Assembly: GCA_017447005.1 (NCBI GenBank)
Contig: JAFSOM010000273.1
Location: 1-14,638 of the forward strand
Length of the DNA: 14,638 bases
Direction of reading: 5' to 3'
From: Oscillibacter sp.
GTDB taxonomy: Bacteria > Bacillota > Clostridia > Oscillospirales > Oscillospiraceae
Shown here: positions 7,445-14,559 of the stretch, one piece after another
Position numbering within the stretch: position 1 is the stretch's first letter
Layout: every line of letters begins with the position of its first letter
Notes under the pieces: generated by a model
The model's database searches: none
What the model was told of the DNA's origin: nothing
What the model saw: the letters and a program-made list of their open reading frames with translations, nothing else
Made by a program: the position numbers and the translations under genes

Positions 7445-7567
7445 ATAACCAGAGCAAATTTCAATCGGAAACGCGCTGAAAATCCATAACCAGAGCGAAT
7501 TTCAACCGGAAACGCGCTGAAAATCCATAACCAGAGCAAATTTCAATCGGAAACGCGCTGAAAATCC
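7445..7567 (+). repeat. Three 41-bp tandem repeats
   Basis: Units at 7445-7485, 7486-7526 and 7527-7567 begin ATAACCAGAG and end GCTGAAAATCC. The first and third are identical; the second has two substitutions (CAAATT to CGAATT, CAATCG to CAACCG). Units abut directly without spacers, so this is not a CRISPR array. Each unit has only a weak TTTCA/TGAAA internal pairing. Confidence 0.95.
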
Positions 7568-7597
7568 AAAATTTAGGATTCCTCGCCCCTTTTCGTA

Positions 7598-7635
7598 CCC
7601 CGCCCCTAAAAGGGGAGGGGGACAGGGGGAGGGGT
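7598..7635 (-). repeat. Right arm of inverted repeat (GC-rich dispersed repeat)
   Basis: Reverse complement of the left arm with two differences. It can form the same self-hairpin. No U-tract follows on the minus strand, so it is not an obvious terminator for the esterase. Confidence 0.85.
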
Positions 7636-7698
7636 TTCAAGTCGGATGTCCGCTTGTCAATCAAAACTGTACGCATACGGGGGCGGAAATTTTGGAAC

Positions 7699-8844
7699 TC
7701 AAATCGCCTGACTGAAAAGCCAGTCCCGCGCCTCCTGATTGTGGTAGCAGACCTCCCACGCGAAGTGGCCCGACTGCCAGAATACCATACCCGCCGGGTA
7801 ACGCGTCAGACGGTACTTGACCCCGGCGCGGTCCATCGCGGCAATGCACGGCTCCAGCGTCCACGACGGCACGATTATCGGGTCGTCGTCGGAATGGAAA
7901 ATCCACATGGGGATACCCTTTAAGAGATTGATTTTGTCCGGATTGGCGGCGGCGCTGACGGGTATCAGTCCGGCGAAGGCGTTGGGATGTTCCATCGCCA
8001 GCACGTAGGCCGCGAAACCGCCCGACGAGACGCCCGTCAGATAAATGCGCCGCTCGTCCACGCTGTACTGTTCCACCAGCTTGCGGAGCAGATTCCATAC
8101 CGCCTTCAACTGCGGGAAGGGCCAGAACGGAGAATTAGAATGACCGTTCACGAACTGTACAAGGGAAGTCCAGTTGTCTTCCTCGTTATAGTGAATCCGG
8201 CACTGCGGGACGAGTACCAGACACTGATTGTGTCCGCGCTCGGAATCCTCGGCCCACGCGGTAGCCATTGCCATTTTTTCGAGAATCGCCTCAATCGGCT
8301 CCTCGCGCTCGCCGGTACCGTGCAGGGCGACGACAATCGGATATTTTCTCGCGGGGTCGTAGTCAGAAGGGACGTAAAGCGCGTAGGGCACCGTAACCTG
8401 ATACTCGGTGTCGTCGTGGACGCTCTCGCGGAACAGTTTCCGCACCTCGCGCAGACAGCGCCGCAACAAATGAATCTCGTAATTCTCCTCGCCCAACTCG
8501 TAGGAACCCGCTTTGATGTGAATCGTCATGCGCATATCCTGTTCAAAACAGGGCTGACGCTTGTCCAGCCGGACAATATAGCCGTCGTAGTACTCGTAAT
8601 AGGGGACTTCCGTCCCGGCGATATAGTCGCCCATAGCGGGGTCAAGGTCTTGGAACCCGTAGCGGCCCGCGTCATGGTCGGCCCGGATGCTGATATAATA
8701 GGCGGGGTTGTAGTCGAGATGAAATTTCAGCGCGAAGCAGTCCGGCGGAACTTCAATCTCATAGGCTTTGACATTCGGGTCGAAACGGATAAGGCTCTGC
8801 ATGGAAGCGTTGATTCTCACTTCCACATCGTGTATTGCGCTCAT
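7699..8844 (-). CDS. Alpha/beta-hydrolase esterase with N-terminal beta-sandwich-like region
   Basis: 381 aa from the chosen start. The hydrolase half (about 145-381) shows HGTGE (175-179, oxyanion region), the nucleophile elbow GVSSGG (271-276, Ser273), an acid in HSDDDPIIVP (probably Asp321) and SGHFAWE with His360: a full Ser-Asp-His triad of the PHB-depolymerase/carboxylesterase type. Residues 1-130 (FDPNVKAYEIEVPPD through SYELGEENYEIHLLRR) resemble a cadherin-like beta-sandwich repeat, a tentative call. No signal peptide, so probably cytosolic. The start at 8844 is chosen because AGGAG lies 9 nt upstream; an ATG at 8919 would add an Arg-rich tail. It has its own promoter and precedes the condensation operon on the same strand, separated by the repeat element. 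It could release or trim that operon's product, but only proximity supports this. Substrate unknown. Confidence 0.85.
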   Translation of the reverse strand: MSAIHDVEVRINASMQSLIRFDPNVKAYEIEVPPDCFALKFHLDYNPAYYISIRADHDAGRYGFQDLDPAMGDYIAGTEVPYYEYYDGYIVRLDKRQPCFEQDMRMTIHIKAGSYELGEENYEIHLLRRCLREVRKLFRESVHDDTEYQVTVPYALYVPSDYDPARKYPIVVALHGTGEREEPIEAILEKMAMATAWAEDSERGHNQCLVLVPQCRIHYNEEDNWTSLVQFVNGHSNSPFWPFPQLKAVWNLLRKLVEQYSVDERRIYLTGVSSGGFAAYVLAMEHPNAFAGLIPVSAAANPDKINLLKGIPMWIFHSDDDPIIVPSWTLEPCIAAMDRAGVKYRLTRYPAGMVFWQSGHFAWEVCYHNQEARDWLFSQAI

Positions 8845-8942
8845 ACTTCTGCTCTCCTGACGAATCATGTGATGTTGGCCCGGCGTCCGTGCGGCGACGC
8901 GCAAGCCGCGGGATTCCATGCTTCCCCGGATTCCCGCCGCAT

Positions 8943-8971
8943 AGTATAGCCGAAACGGACGCGAATTGCAA
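8943..8971 (-). promoter_or_regulatory. Promoter of the esterase gene
   Basis: On the minus strand -35 TTGCAA (8971-8966), a 17-bp spacer and -10 TATACT (8948-8943). The leader is about 90 nt. It contains two direct GGAATCC motifs (8935-8929 and 8917-8911) and possible pairing of GCGGGA with TCCCGC (8937-8932 and 8913-8908) at the start region. This promoter and the one at 9098-9126 occupy the 317-bp divergent gap; the remainder holds only a degraded C-rich stretch near 9032-9062. Confidence 0.7.
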
Positions 8972-9097
8972 CCCTTCCCTCAAATGTGTAGGCATGCGCA
9001 AAGCCTTTTTTGGCAAGGGTCGCGTAATTGAACCCCTCCCCGGCCTTTCCCTTTCCAGCGCGGCGTTCGATTGCCTCTCTCCCGCCGGAATTTCCGA

Positions 9098-9126
9098 TTG
9101 CAAAGCGCGGCTTTGTGTGCTATGAT
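9098..9126 (+). promoter_or_regulatory. Promoter of the DUF3298-type lipoprotein gene
   Basis: -35 TTGCAA (9098-9103), a 17-bp spacer and -10 TATGAT (9121-9126), predicting a start near 9133 and a leader of about 30 nt. The -35 box is identical to that of the divergent esterase promoter. Confidence 0.75.
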
Positions 9127-9161
9127 GGGCCATATTCGACAAAAACAAGGAGCGTGAAAAT

Positions 9162-10877
9162 ATGCGCAAGAAAAAACCTTCCTTCCGCGCCGGACTGCTC
9201 GCCGCGCTGTTGGCCCTGTCGTTACTGGCGGGTTGCGGCGGTACGCCCGCCGGGAACGTCAGCAAGTCCGCGCCCGACGCCGCGCCGGAAGTCACGACGG
9301 AGCCGGAAATTGAAGAAATTCCCGTCGCGTTCCGTCCCGCGCTCGGCCTCACAACGGATGTCGATTACCACTATGACGACGACCTCAGCGCGGTTGTCAA
9401 CCGTATGGAGACGCAGTTACCCGGAGCCGACGCCGAAACCCGCGAAAATTACCCGGAACTCGCCGCCGCGCTGGACCGTTTCCGGGAAAACGCCGTGAGT
9501 ATCGCCCGGGAGGGCTTTGAGGAACGCGAAAGCATGCTGTCGGAAATCATGGAGGACGGCGGCGGCAATTATGAGTTGTACGGCGACATGCGCACGTTGA
9601 TTCGCCGCGCCGACGCGCAGGCCGTCAGCGTCGTGAACGCGTGGACGGAGTACGCCGGGGGCGTCCACGAGAGTTACGGCTACGCCGTCTCGAACTTCGA
9701 CACGTCCACGGGCGCGGAAATCACGCTGGAAAGTCTGCTCACGCCGGAAGGCGCGATAACGCTCAACAGCCGTCTTGAGGAGGAGCTGGACGCCGTCTAC
9801 CCCGATTTGGCCCCCGGCTATATGGTCGCCGATTACCTGACCGACGACTACACCTTTTCCCTTGAGCCGGACGGCGTGACCTTCTGGTTCAACCCCTATG
9901 AAATTGCGTCGTTCGCCGACGGACTGCTGACGGTCAAGCTCTACTTCGACCGCGACGCCGACATCCTGAACGATACGTACAAAGGCGCCGACGAATCATG
10001 GTTCGTGGAACTCGGCGACAGCGTCCCGTACCGTTACGCCGCGTCGGACGGAAGTTTCCATACGGCGGAGGCGTGGGCCGTCAGGAATCCGGAGTACCCC
10101 GACTGGTTCGACGGTTTCGGCTTGGAGTTCGACGGCCCGACAGACTCCGACCGCTGGATTGGCCGTCCGTCGGAACTCCCGTTGGAAGAGACGTTAAGAG
10201 CTTCAGAGGGGCGGAATATTGTACTGAATAATACCGGATTTTTCAGCTTTGAGGTCTATTACGCTCATATTCCGGCGGGGGATTACGCGGTAATCAATCT
10301 TTCCATGGAGGACGATTCGCGGGAAATCATTGTCTACCGCGCCGACGGGACGCTCGTCCAGACCATGGACATGACAGGCCCCGGCTACTTTACGTATCCC
10401 GAGCCGCCCGAGGACGCCGACGAAATCGACTGGGAAAATTACGATTCCTATCGTTTGGCCCTGACAAATCCCGAAAATACGCCGTTGAATACCCGTTCCG
10501 ACCTGTTCGGCACGTGGAATCCCGGCGGAAATTACCGCCTGACCGGGAACGGATTCCAGTTGCAGGGCGAGTTGCTCTACGGGAGCGGCTTTACGCTGAC
10601 GCTCAAACAGGATTTGACCGTGACGCGTCAGGAGCCGGACGAATGGACGCTTGCCACCGATACGCAAATCACGATTCCGGCGGGGACGGAAGTCGATACC
10701 GTCGCCGTCAACCCGGAACAGACCGCGGCCTATTTCCGCGTGCCGAATCCGTCTCCGCTGACGGGCGACGATAAGGAATTTATTTTCGCGCTCTCCTACG
10801 ACAACGACGAATGGCCCCGTACCGTCAACGGCGTTGACGAGAATGAGCTGTTCGACGGCCTCATGTACGCCGGATAA
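9162..10877 (+). CDS. Membrane lipoprotein with DUF3298/RsiV-like region
   Basis: 571 aa. A lipoprotein signal is clear: MRKKKPSFRAGLL, a hydrophobic core and lipobox LLAGC with lipidated Cys25, so the protein should sit on the outer face of the membrane. After an Ala/Pro/Glu-rich linker (about 26-55), residues from about 150 to 265 carry the DUF3298 pattern seen in RsiV and related proteins: WTEYAGGVHESYGYAVSNFD, the TGAEITLESLL element and a closing DGVTFWFNPYEIASFADG followed by TVKLYF. The region from about 330 to 571 is Asp/Glu-rich beta-type sequence of no recognised family. AAGGAG lies 9 nt before the ATG. In RsiV this fold binds lysozyme and the N-terminus restrains a sigma factor; here there is no cytosolic anti-sigma segment and no sigma gene, so only extracellular ligand binding can be suggested. 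No terminator follows before the next promoter. Confidence 0.85.
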   Translation: MRKKKPSFRAGLLAALLALSLLAGCGGTPAGNVSKSAPDAAPEVTTEPEIEEIPVAFRPALGLTTDVDYHYDDDLSAVVNRMETQLPGADAETRENYPELAAALDRFRENAVSIAREGFEERESMLSEIMEDGGGNYELYGDMRTLIRRADAQAVSVVNAWTEYAGGVHESYGYAVSNFDTSTGAEITLESLLTPEGAITLNSRLEEELDAVYPDLAPGYMVADYLTDDYTFSLEPDGVTFWFNPYEIASFADGLLTVKLYFDRDADILNDTYKGADESWFVELGDSVPYRYAASDGSFHTAEAWAVRNPEYPDWFDGFGLEFDGPTDSDRWIGRPSELPLEETLRASEGRNIVLNNTGFFSFEVYYAHIPAGDYAVINLSMEDDSREIIVYRADGTLVQTMDMTGPGYFTYPEPPEDADEIDWENYDSYRLALTNPENTPLNTRSDLFGTWNPGGNYRLTGNGFQLQGELLYGSGFTLTLKQDLTVTRQEPDEWTLATDTQITIPAGTEVDTVAVNPEQTAAYFRVPNPSPLTGDDKEFIFALSYDNDEWPRTVNGVDENELFDGLMYAG

Positions 10878-10904
10878 TCCGCCCCGCGTATTTTCACAAG
10901 TCTA

Positions 10905-10933
10905 TGGACATTCCGCGAAAATTGCGCTATACT
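10905..10933 (+). promoter_or_regulatory. Promoter of the SPFH/zinc-ribbon/TPM operon
   Basis: -35 TGGACA (10905-10910), a 17-bp spacer and -10 TATACT (10928-10933), placing the start near 10940 and leaving a leader of about 75 nt before the ribosome binding site AAAGGAG at 11001. Confidence 0.75.
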
Positions 10934-10968
10934 GGAATCCGGCGTAACGCCGCGCCGCGCCGGATTCC
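10934..10968. promoter_or_regulatory. Inverted repeat at the transcription start; possible operator or leader hairpin
   Basis: GGAATCCGGCG (10934-10944) and CGCCGGATTCC (10958-10968) form a perfect 11-bp inverted repeat around a 13-base centre. It begins directly after the -10 box and spans the expected start site. No U-tract follows, so termination of the upstream lipoprotein gene is unlikely. A repressor site is the simplest reading, but no regulator gene is nearby. Confidence 0.6.
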
Positions 10969-11016
10969 CGGAGACCGTGAACGGGCGCGGCTTTTCTGTG
11001 AAAGGAGCTTAGAACG

Positions 11017-12423
11017 ATGTTAAAACTGCTTGGAGCGATTGGCGCGGCGGCGGCTGGCGTCGCCGGAGGAATCGCCGCTTCCGTGGGTTCTACCGCCGTC
11101 GGGTCGCTGACCGGGGAACTGGCCGAACAGTACAAGGAGTACTTCTACTGCGACGCGATGTCGGCGGACACGCTCGTGATGAAGGGCGTCAAGCGTAAGA
11201 GCGGCGGACTGTTCGGCGGCAATAAGGGAAGCGACAATATCATTACGGAAGGTTCCATTATCGCCGTGGCCGACGGGCAATGTATGATGATTGTCGAACA
11301 GGGCAAGGTCGTCGAACTGTGCGCCGAAACCGGATATTACCAGTACGACGCCTCCTCGGAGCCGTCCCTTCTCGTGGGGCCTCTGGGACAGGGCCTCAAG
11401 GACTTCTGGGACAAATTCAAAGAGCGTTTCGCGTTCGGCGGGACGAAGCCCAAAGACCAGCGCATTTATTATTTCAACCTCAAAGAGATTATCGGCAACA
11501 AGTACGGTACGCCGAACGCCGTGCCTTTCCGCGTCGTGGACGAGCGCGCCGGAATCGACATTGATATTTCCGTCCGATGTTTCGGAGAGTACAGCTATAA
11601 GCTGACCAATCCCGTGCTGTTCTACACGAACGTCTGCGGGAACGTCTCCGCGGCCTATACCCGCGACCAGTTGGACAGTCAGCTAAAGAGCGAATTTCTG
11701 ACCGCCCTGCAACCCGCGTTCGCCCGTATTTCCGAAATGGGTATCCGCTATTCCGCCCTGCCCGGACATACGACCGAAATGGCCCAAGCGATGAACGAGG
11801 CGTTGTCGGCGAAGTGGCGCGACTTGCGCGGCATTGAAGTCGTCAGCGTGGGCGTCTCGTCCGTGAAGGCCAGCGACGAGGACGAGGCCATGTTGAAGGC
11901 CATGCAGAAGGACGCCGCCTATATGGACCCGCGCCGCGCCGCCGCCGCCTTGACGGGCGCTCAAGCCGACGCAATGCGTACCGCCGCCGGGAACGCCGGA
12001 GGCGCCGCAATGGGCTTTATGGGAATGAATATGGCGGCGCAGTCCGGCGGGATGAACGCCGCGCAGCTCTACCAGATGGCGGGACAACAGCAGTACGCGC
12101 AACCCGTACAGCAGGCGCAACCCGCGCAACAGTACGCGCAAGCCGCGCAAGCGTCGGCGTCGTCCGCCGGGGATACGTGGACTTGTCCGAAATGCGGGGC
12201 CGCCGCGCACGGCAAATTCTGTACGGAGTGCGGGACGAAGAAGCCCGAAGCGGCGTCCGGCTGGACTTGTCCGAAGTGCGGCCACGTCAATACGGGGAAA
12301 TTCTGCATGGAATGCGGCGCGGCGAAACCGTCGGCGGTCACGGCCTGTCCGAAGTGCGGCTGGACCGTACCGAATCCCGCGCAACCGCCGAAGTTCTGCC
12401 CCGAATGCGGCAACGCGTTTTAA
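11017..12423 (+). CDS. SPFH-domain protein with three C-terminal zinc ribbons (YdjI-like)
   Basis: 468 aa. A Gly/Ala-rich hydrophobic N-terminus (1-32) may associate with the membrane. Residues of about 45-295 form the SPFH/prohibitin-like domain of the YdjI family, often mislabelled virion core protein (IIAVADGQCMMIVEQGKVV, then a GPLGQGLKDFW loop, a YFNLKEIIGNKYGTP strand and DIDISVRCFGEYSYK). A Gln/Ala linker (354-380) leads to three zinc ribbons: Cys390/393/402/405, Cys418/421/430/433 and Cys444/447/461/464. AAAGGAG lies 9 nt before the ATG. In Bacillus subtilis YdjI works with YdjG and YdjH to bring PspA to the membrane during envelope stress; the next two genes match those partners, so a membrane stress scaffold is the best inference. 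No PspA gene is in view. The extra ribbons probably mediate contact with the neighbouring zinc-ribbon protein. Confidence 0.9.
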   Translation: MLKLLGAIGAAAAGVAGGIAASVGSTAVGSLTGELAEQYKEYFYCDAMSADTLVMKGVKRKSGGLFGGNKGSDNIITEGSIIAVADGQCMMIVEQGKVVELCAETGYYQYDASSEPSLLVGPLGQGLKDFWDKFKERFAFGGTKPKDQRIYYFNLKEIIGNKYGTPNAVPFRVVDERAGIDIDISVRCFGEYSYKLTNPVLFYTNVCGNVSAAYTRDQLDSQLKSEFLTALQPAFARISEMGIRYSALPGHTTEMAQAMNEALSAKWRDLRGIEVVSVGVSSVKASDEDEAMLKAMQKDAAYMDPRRAAAALTGAQADAMRTAAGNAGGAAMGFMGMNMAAQSGGMNAAQLYQMAGQQQYAQPVQQAQPAQQYAQAAQASASSAGDTWTCPKCGAAAHGKFCTECGTKKPEAASGWTCPKCGHVNTGKFCMECGAAKPSAVTACPKCGWTVPNPAQPPKFCPECGNAF

Positions 12424-12459
12424 CCGAAAATCGCCCTGACGGGAAGGAGTGAATGAAAA

Positions 12460-13575
12460 ATGCCCTCCCAAATCACAAACTATAAGTGTCCGGCCTGCGG
12501 CGGGCCGTTACGGTTCGCGGGCGACTCCGGCAAGTTGCAGTGCGACTACTGCGGGAGCGCCTTTGACCTCGCGGAAATCGAAAGCCAAATGTCCGACGCC
12601 AACGCGAAAGCCTCTGACGCGTTTCAAAAGGAGACCGAAAAGGCGTCCAAGGGCGGCGGCGACACGTGGGACACGTCCGGCCTCGACAGCGACTGGGGCG
12701 CCGACGCCGACGGCTTGCGCACCTACTCGTGCCCCTCCTGCGGCGCGGAGCTGATTTGCGAACAGGCCACCGCCGCGACGAGTTGCCCCTACTGCGGCAA
12801 CAATGCGATTGTTCCCGGACAGTTTTCCGGCGCGCTCAAACCCGATTACGTCATCCCCTTCAAGCTCGACAAGAACGCCGCCGTGGACGCGCTCAAGAAG
12901 CATTACAAGGGAAAATACTTGCTCCCCAAAGCGTTTTCACGGCAGAATCACATTGAGGAAGTGCAGGGCGTTTACGTCCCGTTCTGGCTGTTCGACGGCA
13001 AGGCCGACGCCGACATCACATTCCACGCCACGCAGTCAAGCAGTCGCAGAGAGGGAAAATATGAGGTTACGACGACGCGGCACTATGACGTGCGCCGCGC
13101 CGGAAGCGTCGAATTTGAGCGCGTCCCCGTGGACGCCTCCAAGCGTATGCCCGATGATATGATGGACTCTATTGAGCCGTTCGATTATGGCGAGCTGAAA
13201 CCGTTCTCCACGGCGTACCTGCCCGGTTTCCTTGCCGACCGTTACGACGTGAGCGTTGAGGAGAGCGCCCGCCGCGCCGACGAACGTTGCTCTAACACCG
13301 TCGTGGATATGCTCGAAAACACGGTCACGGGCTACGAGACGGTCAGCCTTGAATCCAAGGATGTGCGGATACGGCGCGGAAAGGTGCATTACGCCTTACT
13401 GCCCGTCTGGCTGCTCCATACCAAGTGGGCCGGGAAAGATTTCCTGTTCGGCATGAACGCGCAGAGCGGAAAAATGGTGGGCAATCTGCCCATTAACTGG
13501 GTGAAATTCTGGCTGACGTTCGTCGGGATTTTCGCGCCGCTCACGGCCCTGTCCTATTGGTTCTTTATGACGTGA
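12460..13575 (+). CDS. Two-zinc-ribbon membrane protein (YdjG-like)
   Basis: 371 aa. Two N-terminal zinc ribbons are visible: Cys10/13/28/31 (YKCPACGG and CDYCGSAFD) and Cys91/94/109/112 (YSCPSCGAE and CPYCGNNAI), separated by a charged linker. A central alpha/beta region (about 125-335) has family-like segments such as PDYVIPFKLDKNAA, VYVPFWLFDGKADAD and YALLPVWLLHTKW. One C-terminal transmembrane helix (about 345-370, WLTFVGIFAPLTALSYWFF) suggests a tail-anchored protein with its ribbons in the cytosol. AAGGAG lies 10 nt before the ATG. It sits 36 nt after the SPFH gene and 12 nt before the TPM gene, so the three are co-transcribed. The order and domains match YdjG of the PspA-associated set. 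The ribbons are more likely protein-binding than DNA-binding; replication or helicase labels sometimes given to such proteins are not supported here. Confidence 0.85.
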   Translation: MPSQITNYKCPACGGPLRFAGDSGKLQCDYCGSAFDLAEIESQMSDANAKASDAFQKETEKASKGGGDTWDTSGLDSDWGADADGLRTYSCPSCGAELICEQATAATSCPYCGNNAIVPGQFSGALKPDYVIPFKLDKNAAVDALKKHYKGKYLLPKAFSRQNHIEEVQGVYVPFWLFDGKADADITFHATQSSSRREGKYEVTTTRHYDVRRAGSVEFERVPVDASKRMPDDMMDSIEPFDYGELKPFSTAYLPGFLADRYDVSVEESARRADERCSNTVVDMLENTVTGYETVSLESKDVRIRRGKVHYALLPVWLLHTKWAGKDFLFGMNAQSGKMVGNLPINWVKFWLTFVGIFAPLTALSYWFFMT

Positions 13576-13587
13576 GGGAGGCGGAGA

Positions 13588-14511
13588 ATGATGAGACAAT
13601 TTTCCTTTTCCCGTGACTGCGTGTCCTGCGCGGCGGACTGCGCGTCCGGCGACGGTTCGCGCCGCGCTCGCTTATGCTCTGACGCGTCGCGCCGCCTGTT
13701 CCGTATGGCGCGGCTCTACGGATGGAGTATCATTCTTTGCCTGACGCTCTGCGTATCCGCGTCGGCCTATAGCGGTTCCTACGTATTCGACGAGGCGGGC
13801 ATTCTCTCCGACGAACAGGCGCAAGCGTTGGACAATCAAGCCGCGTCCATGGCGGAAACCTACAACTTCCCCGTGTACCTCGTCACTGTGGACGACTTCA
13901 CCGAATACGGCTTTGAGGACGTGTACGACTGCGCGGTAGCGTTCTATGAGGAAACGGAACTCGGTTTCGGCGACGCCCACGACGGCGAACTGCTGTTCAT
14001 GAGCATGAGCAACCGCAAGTACGCGCTTGTCTATACCGGGTACGGCGATACCGCCTTTACGGAGGGCGGACGCGACGAACTGGAAGACGGCATGCTCGGC
14101 TACTTCCGCAACGACGACTGGGCCGGCGGCTTCAAGTCCTATCTGGACTGGAGCGAGTATCTGCTTTCGGAGGCGGCCAACGGCGAGCCTTACGGATGGG
14201 ACGAGTACGGCGATTATCACCCCGACGACGGCGACGACGGGCCGGGACTGTTCGAGTGGGCGATTGTACTGGGCATTCCCGCCGTCATTACAATCATAAT
14301 TCTCTTTATCCTAGTTGGGCAAATGGAATCCGTTCAGGAGGCGACGCGGGCGAAAGAGTACGTTATTCCGCATACGCTCAACATCCGCAAGAAATCCGAC
14401 CGCTTCACGCACATAACGGAAACCCGCACAAAAGTGGAGAGCGATTCCGACAGCGGCGGGAGCAGTCACCACAGCGGCGGCGGACACTCCGGACGGAGCG
14501 GCGGCTTCTGA
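13588..14511 (+). CDS. TPM-domain membrane protein (YdjH-like)
   Basis: 307 aa. A hydrophobic signal segment (about 44-60) ends in a signal-peptidase-like ASA at 58-60. The TPM domain follows (about 64-195): YVFDEAGILSDEQAQALD, then FPVYLVTVDDF, DGELLFMSMSNRKYALVYTG and DELEDGMLGYFRNDDWAGG. An acidic stretch (204-218), a transmembrane helix (222-245) and a cytosolic tail ending in Ser/Gly/His (SSHHSGGGHSGRSGGF) complete it; such Gly/Ser tails are usual in bacterial TPM proteins. GGAGG lies 6 nt before the first ATG and 9 nt before the second. A later ATG at 13705 would give a normal-length signal peptide but has no ribosome binding site, so the 43-residue Cys/Arg-rich leader is probably translated. 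Last gene of the operon, 12 nt after its neighbour. Expected to form a membrane complex with the zinc-ribbon protein; enzymatic activity is not inferred. Confidence 0.88.
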   Translation: MMRQFSFSRDCVSCAADCASGDGSRRARLCSDASRRLFRMARLYGWSIILCLTLCVSASAYSGSYVFDEAGILSDEQAQALDNQAASMAETYNFPVYLVTVDDFTEYGFEDVYDCAVAFYEETELGFGDAHDGELLFMSMSNRKYALVYTGYGDTAFTEGGRDELEDGMLGYFRNDDWAGGFKSYLDWSEYLLSEAANGEPYGWDEYGDYHPDDGDDGPGLFEWAIVLGIPAVITIIILFILVGQMESVQEATRAKEYVIPHTLNIRKKSDRFTHITETRTKVESDSDSGGSSHHSGGGHSGRSGGF

Positions 14512-14559
14512 TACCGCAATTCGTCCCACCCGACGCCCCCACCCGGCGCTGACGCGCCA

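Larger units (their letters stand above)
7387..7635. mobile_element. MITE-like composite: 41-bp tandem repeats bounded by 38-bp inverted repeats
   Basis: The left arm at 7387-7424 and right arm at 7598-7635 are inverted copies of one 38-mer, matching at 36 of 38 positions. Between them lie three 41-bp tandem units and short AT-richer spacers. The element fills most of the 463-bp gap between the condensation gene and the esterase, which otherwise holds only the condensation gene's leader. It encodes no plausible protein: short open frames here read through repeat units whose length is not a multiple of three. Mobility is inference from the inverted ends; no target-site duplication was recognised. 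Confidence 0.6.

Noticed and set aside
7445..7567. Possible CRISPR array
   Set aside because: The 41-bp units abut directly with no unique spacers, and no cas gene is present.
7264..7676. Short minus-strand open frames across the repeat element
   Set aside because: They read the same 41-bp unit in shifting frames and the C-rich arms; no family resemblance and no ribosome binding site.
8845..8919. Longer start for the esterase
   Set aside because: AGGAG is well placed before the ATG at 8844; the extension covers the likely leader and is unlike a domain or signal peptide.
10934..10968. Terminator of the lipoprotein gene
   Set aside because: Strong stem but no U-tract after it on either strand.
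11017..12423. Virion core protein or prophage gene
   Set aside because: This is a database label for the YdjI-type SPFH family; no other phage gene is nearby.
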